From assembly GCA_946183415.1 (NCBI GenBank), contig CAMHAM010000014.1, positions 1 to 64,000 of the forward strand: DNA of 64,000 bases, in the 5' to 3' direction. The notes beneath the pieces are model-generated. The model worked only from the letters and a program-made list of their open reading frames with translations. It did no database searches and was not told where the DNA came from. A program made the position numbers and the translations under genes. Source of the stretch: an uncultured Prevotella sp. (GTDB taxonomy: Bacteria; Bacteroidota; Bacteroidia; Bacteroidales; Bacteroidaceae). Each line of letters opens with the position of its first letter. The stretch's first letter is position 1. Below are positions 61,791 to 64,000 of the stretch, in pieces.

Positions 61791-64000
61791 TCACGACCTT
61801 TTTACCATTGTGGATGTAGAGCCCTTGCCAGGCTTAGCGACACGCTGGCCTTGGAGGGTATACCATTCTCCCTCGCCTTCGGAGAGGGCTGGGGTGAGGT
61901 TCTTGATGCTCGTCGTACCATCTTCATCATCATAGTTGATGCCGATAGAGCGAGTGCCTCCGAATACGCTTGTGGGCAGCTGGAGATAGGCCTTGTTCTT
62001 GCCGATGTTGGCACTTCCATTCACACTCACGAATGTACCGTCCTTACCAGAGAGATAATAGTTCGTCTTGTCACCGTCAGTCGCTGAAATGGAAATGGTT
62101 TCACCAAGATTGCCAACGAACCAATTTGCATAAGCAGACTGAACTTCAGCGTGAGGAATTTTATAGGTTCCTGCATCGCCCTTAACGAGGATTCCAGTAC
62201 CGGCAGGCACCTCCATCACGCGAGTCAGCCAGATGGTCTTTGTGATATTATTATACCCCGTTGCCGTATAAGCCTTGATGCCTTCTACATTCGTAAAGTC
62301 GAGATCGTACTCACTGCACCAAGTCGTCTTGCCAATTTCCTTGATAGTGATTTCATCCTCATCAGTTCCTTCAATCTCAATAATCTCCTTAAACTTATTC
62401 CAAGGCGACGCTGCCAGATAAGCATCACGCGTTCCCTTTGGTACATACAGCGGAATGTCGTAATTTGTAAACGCACCATCACGCATAAACGGAGGCGTCT
62501 GAGCCAATGATGTAACACTTGTCAGACTACTGCAAACTTCGAAAACATAATAGCCAATGGAAGTCACACTGTTTGGGATGGTCAAAGAGGTCAGGCTGCC
62601 ACAACCGGAGAAAGCCCCATCAACAATTGCAGTAATACTGTTGGGAATGGTCACTGAGGTCAGGCTGCTGCAACCAGAGAAAGCATACTTGCCAATGGAA
62701 GTCACGGTATTAGGGATGACCGTCGTTTTACAACCCGCTATAAGGGTATTGATCGCAGTCTCTATAATTGCATTACAGTTATCACGGGAATCATAAACTG
62801 GATTACCAGATTCTACAACTAATGAGGTAAGATTAATGCAATAAGAGAAAGCACGTTCACCGATAGAGGTTACTTTGTCAGGAATTATCACAGAGGTCAG
62901 GCCACTGCAACCTTCGAAAGCACTATATTCAATGGAAGTCACGCTGTTGGGGATGGTCACAGAGGTCAGACCGCTGCAACCATAGAAAGCAGTGACGCCA
63001 ATGTAAGTCACGCTGTTAGGGATGGTCACAGAGGTCAGACCGCTGCAACCATGGAAAGCATCGTCGCTAATAGAAGTCACGCTGTTGGGGATGGTTACGG
63101 AAGTCAGGCCGCTACAACCATTGAAAGCAGAGCCGCCAATGGAAGTCACGCCGTTGGGGATTGTGATAGACGTCAGGCCGCTGCATTCATAGAAAGCTCC
63201 ACTTTCAATAGAAGTCACGCTGTTAGGGATGGTCGTCGTTTTACAACCAACTATAAGCATATTCTTAGCTGTTTCAATAATAGCATTGCAGTTATCACGG
63301 GAATCGTAAACAGGATTACCTGATTCTACAACTAATGAGGAAAGATCAATGCAACCAGAGAAAGCCTCATAGCTAATGGAAGTCACGCTGCTGGGGATAA
63401 TCACAGAGGTCAGGCCACTGCAACCTTCGAAAGCACTATATTCAATGGAAGTCACGCTGTTGGGGATGGTCACAGAGGTCAGGCCGCTGCAACCCATGAA
63501 AGCTTGACTGCCAATGGAAGTCACGCTGTTGGGGATGACCACAGAGGTCAAGCCGCTGCAATCCCTAAAAGCACCATCGCCAATGGAAGTTACACTGTTT
63601 GGAATAGTAAAGGAAATCAAGCCGCCACAACCAGAGAAAGCAGATTCTCCAATGGAAGTCACGCTATTGGGGATGGCCGTCGTTTTACAACCAACTATAA
63701 GGGTATTGCTCGCTGTCTCAATAATAGCATTACAGTTATCACGTGAATCGTAATACGTATTATCAGCATCTACACCTATCGAGGTCAGGCTGCTGCAACC
63801 CATGAAAGCTTGACCACCAATGGAAGTCACGCTGTTGGAGATGGTCACAGAGGTCAGGCCGCTGCAACCCATGAAAGCTTGACTGCCAATGGAAGCCACA
63901 CTGTTTGGAATGGTCACTGAGGTCAGGCCGCTGCAACCATTAAAAGCAGCATTACCAATAAAAGTTAAGCTATTAGGGATTGTGATAGACGTAAGGCCGT
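61791..64000 (-). CDS. BspA-like LRR_5 surface protein, 5' end outside the window, tail frameshifted
   Basis: The frame is open to base 64000 (GLTSITIPNSLTFIGNAAFN precedes the first internal start at 63917), so the true start is outside. Some 23 or more 23-residue LRR_5 units (SVTSIG..AF.GCSGLTSVTIPN) are broken three times by a conserved island, YDSRDNCNAIIETA. One WCSEYDLDF module and linker NLTPALSEGEGEW follow. The tail starts normally (WYTLQGQRVAKPGKG) but then reads STSTMVKRS. A CCC run at 61822-61824 has one C fewer than the CCCC of sister genes. With the base restored, the frame would end KVVIK at 61783. Confidence 0.85.
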   Translation of the reverse strand, partial: GLTSITIPNSLTFIGNAAFNGCSGLTSVTIPNSVASIGSQAFMGCSGLTSVTISNSVTSIGGQAFMGCSSLTSIGVDADNTYYDSRDNCNAIIETASNTLIVGCKTTAIPNSVTSIGESAFSGCGGLISFTIPNSVTSIGDGAFRDCSGLTSVVIPNSVTSIGSQAFMGCSGLTSVTIPNSVTSIEYSAFEGCSGLTSVIIPSSVTSISYEAFSGCIDLSSLVVESGNPVYDSRDNCNAIIETAKNMLIVGCKTTTIPNSVTSIESGAFYECSGLTSITIPNGVTSIGGSAFNGCSGLTSVTIPNSVTSISDDAFHGCSGLTSVTIPNSVTYIGVTAFYGCSGLTSVTIPNSVTSIEYSAFEGCSGLTSVIIPDKVTSIGERAFSYCINLTSLVVESGNPVYDSRDNCNAIIETAINTLIAGCKTTVIPNTVTSIGKYAFSGCSSLTSVTIPNSITAIVDGAFSGCGSLTSLTIPNSVTSIGYYVFEVCSSLTSVTSLAQTPPFMRDGAFTNYDIPLYVPKGTRDAYLAASPWNKFKEIIEIEGTDEDEITIKEIGKTTWCSEYDLDFTNVEGIKAYTATGYNNITKTIWLTRVMEVPAGTGILVKGDAGTYKIPHAEVQSAYANWFVGNLGETISISATDGDKTNYYLSGKDGTFVSVNGSANIGKNKAYLQLPTSVFGGTRSIGINYDDEDGTTSIKNLTPALSEGEGEWYTLQGQRVAKPGKGSTSTMVKRS

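Noticed and set aside
62500..63990. Regular 69-bp repeats that resemble a repeat array such as CRISPR
   Set aside because: They are in-frame LRR_5 coding units with conserved amino acids throughout, without unique spacers of constant length or cas genes.

Overview
The window looks like a Prevotella-type gut or rumen Bacteroidales chromosome. The evidence is Bacteroidota promoters (TTG, about 20 bp, TAnnTTTG), absence of clear Shine-Dalgarno sites, BspA-type surface proteins ending in a WYTLQGQRV...NGKKVVIK tail, and a SusC/SusD polysaccharide utilisation locus (PUL). Most genes lie on the minus strand.

Layout. 1-3.1 kb: the 5' end of a BspA-like gene with a long structured leader, then a plus-strand VapE-type helicase gene flanked by inverted 109-bp iteron blocks, and a small Cys-rich DUF6078-like gene. 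3.2-9.2 kb: an apparent operon of a six-helix membrane protein, a winged-helix regulator, a 1200-residue BACON/Big_1 protein and a short tail-bearing surface protein. 9.4-37.7 kb: a surface-protein island. It holds an LRR+SLH+RHS giant, DUF285 and LRR_5 proteins, beta-helix and Cthe_2159-like proteins and two Rpn-type PD-(D/E)XK nucleases. A second, decayed VapE-like locus sits inside it. 38-58 kb: a pectin/arabinan-type PUL with two GH28 proteins (one fused to a GDPD domain), SusC/SusD, a PfkB kinase, an ECF sigma factor, GH43, two GPH symporters, a sialate-O-acetylesterase-type esterase and GH51, with a myo-inositol-1-phosphate synthase among them. 58-64 kb: an AAA/DUF4143 ATPase between two remnants of Rpn 3' ends, then two more surface-protein genes.

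The most striking feature is how the surface genes are built. Ten proteins carry different N-terminal heads on the same one or two ~125-residue modules (16 modules in all) and the same C-terminal tail. Eight transcription units here start at a compact element in which the upstream gene's intrinsic terminator holds the -33 TTG of the next promoter in its loop (in one case at the loop/stem edge), exactly 20 bp from TAnnTTTG. Near-identical module DNA, traces of conversion between copies, an orphan tail and Rpn nuclease remnants suggest active shuffling.

All calls come from reading the sequence. No homology search, folding program or identity calculation was run, so family names rest on recognised motifs.
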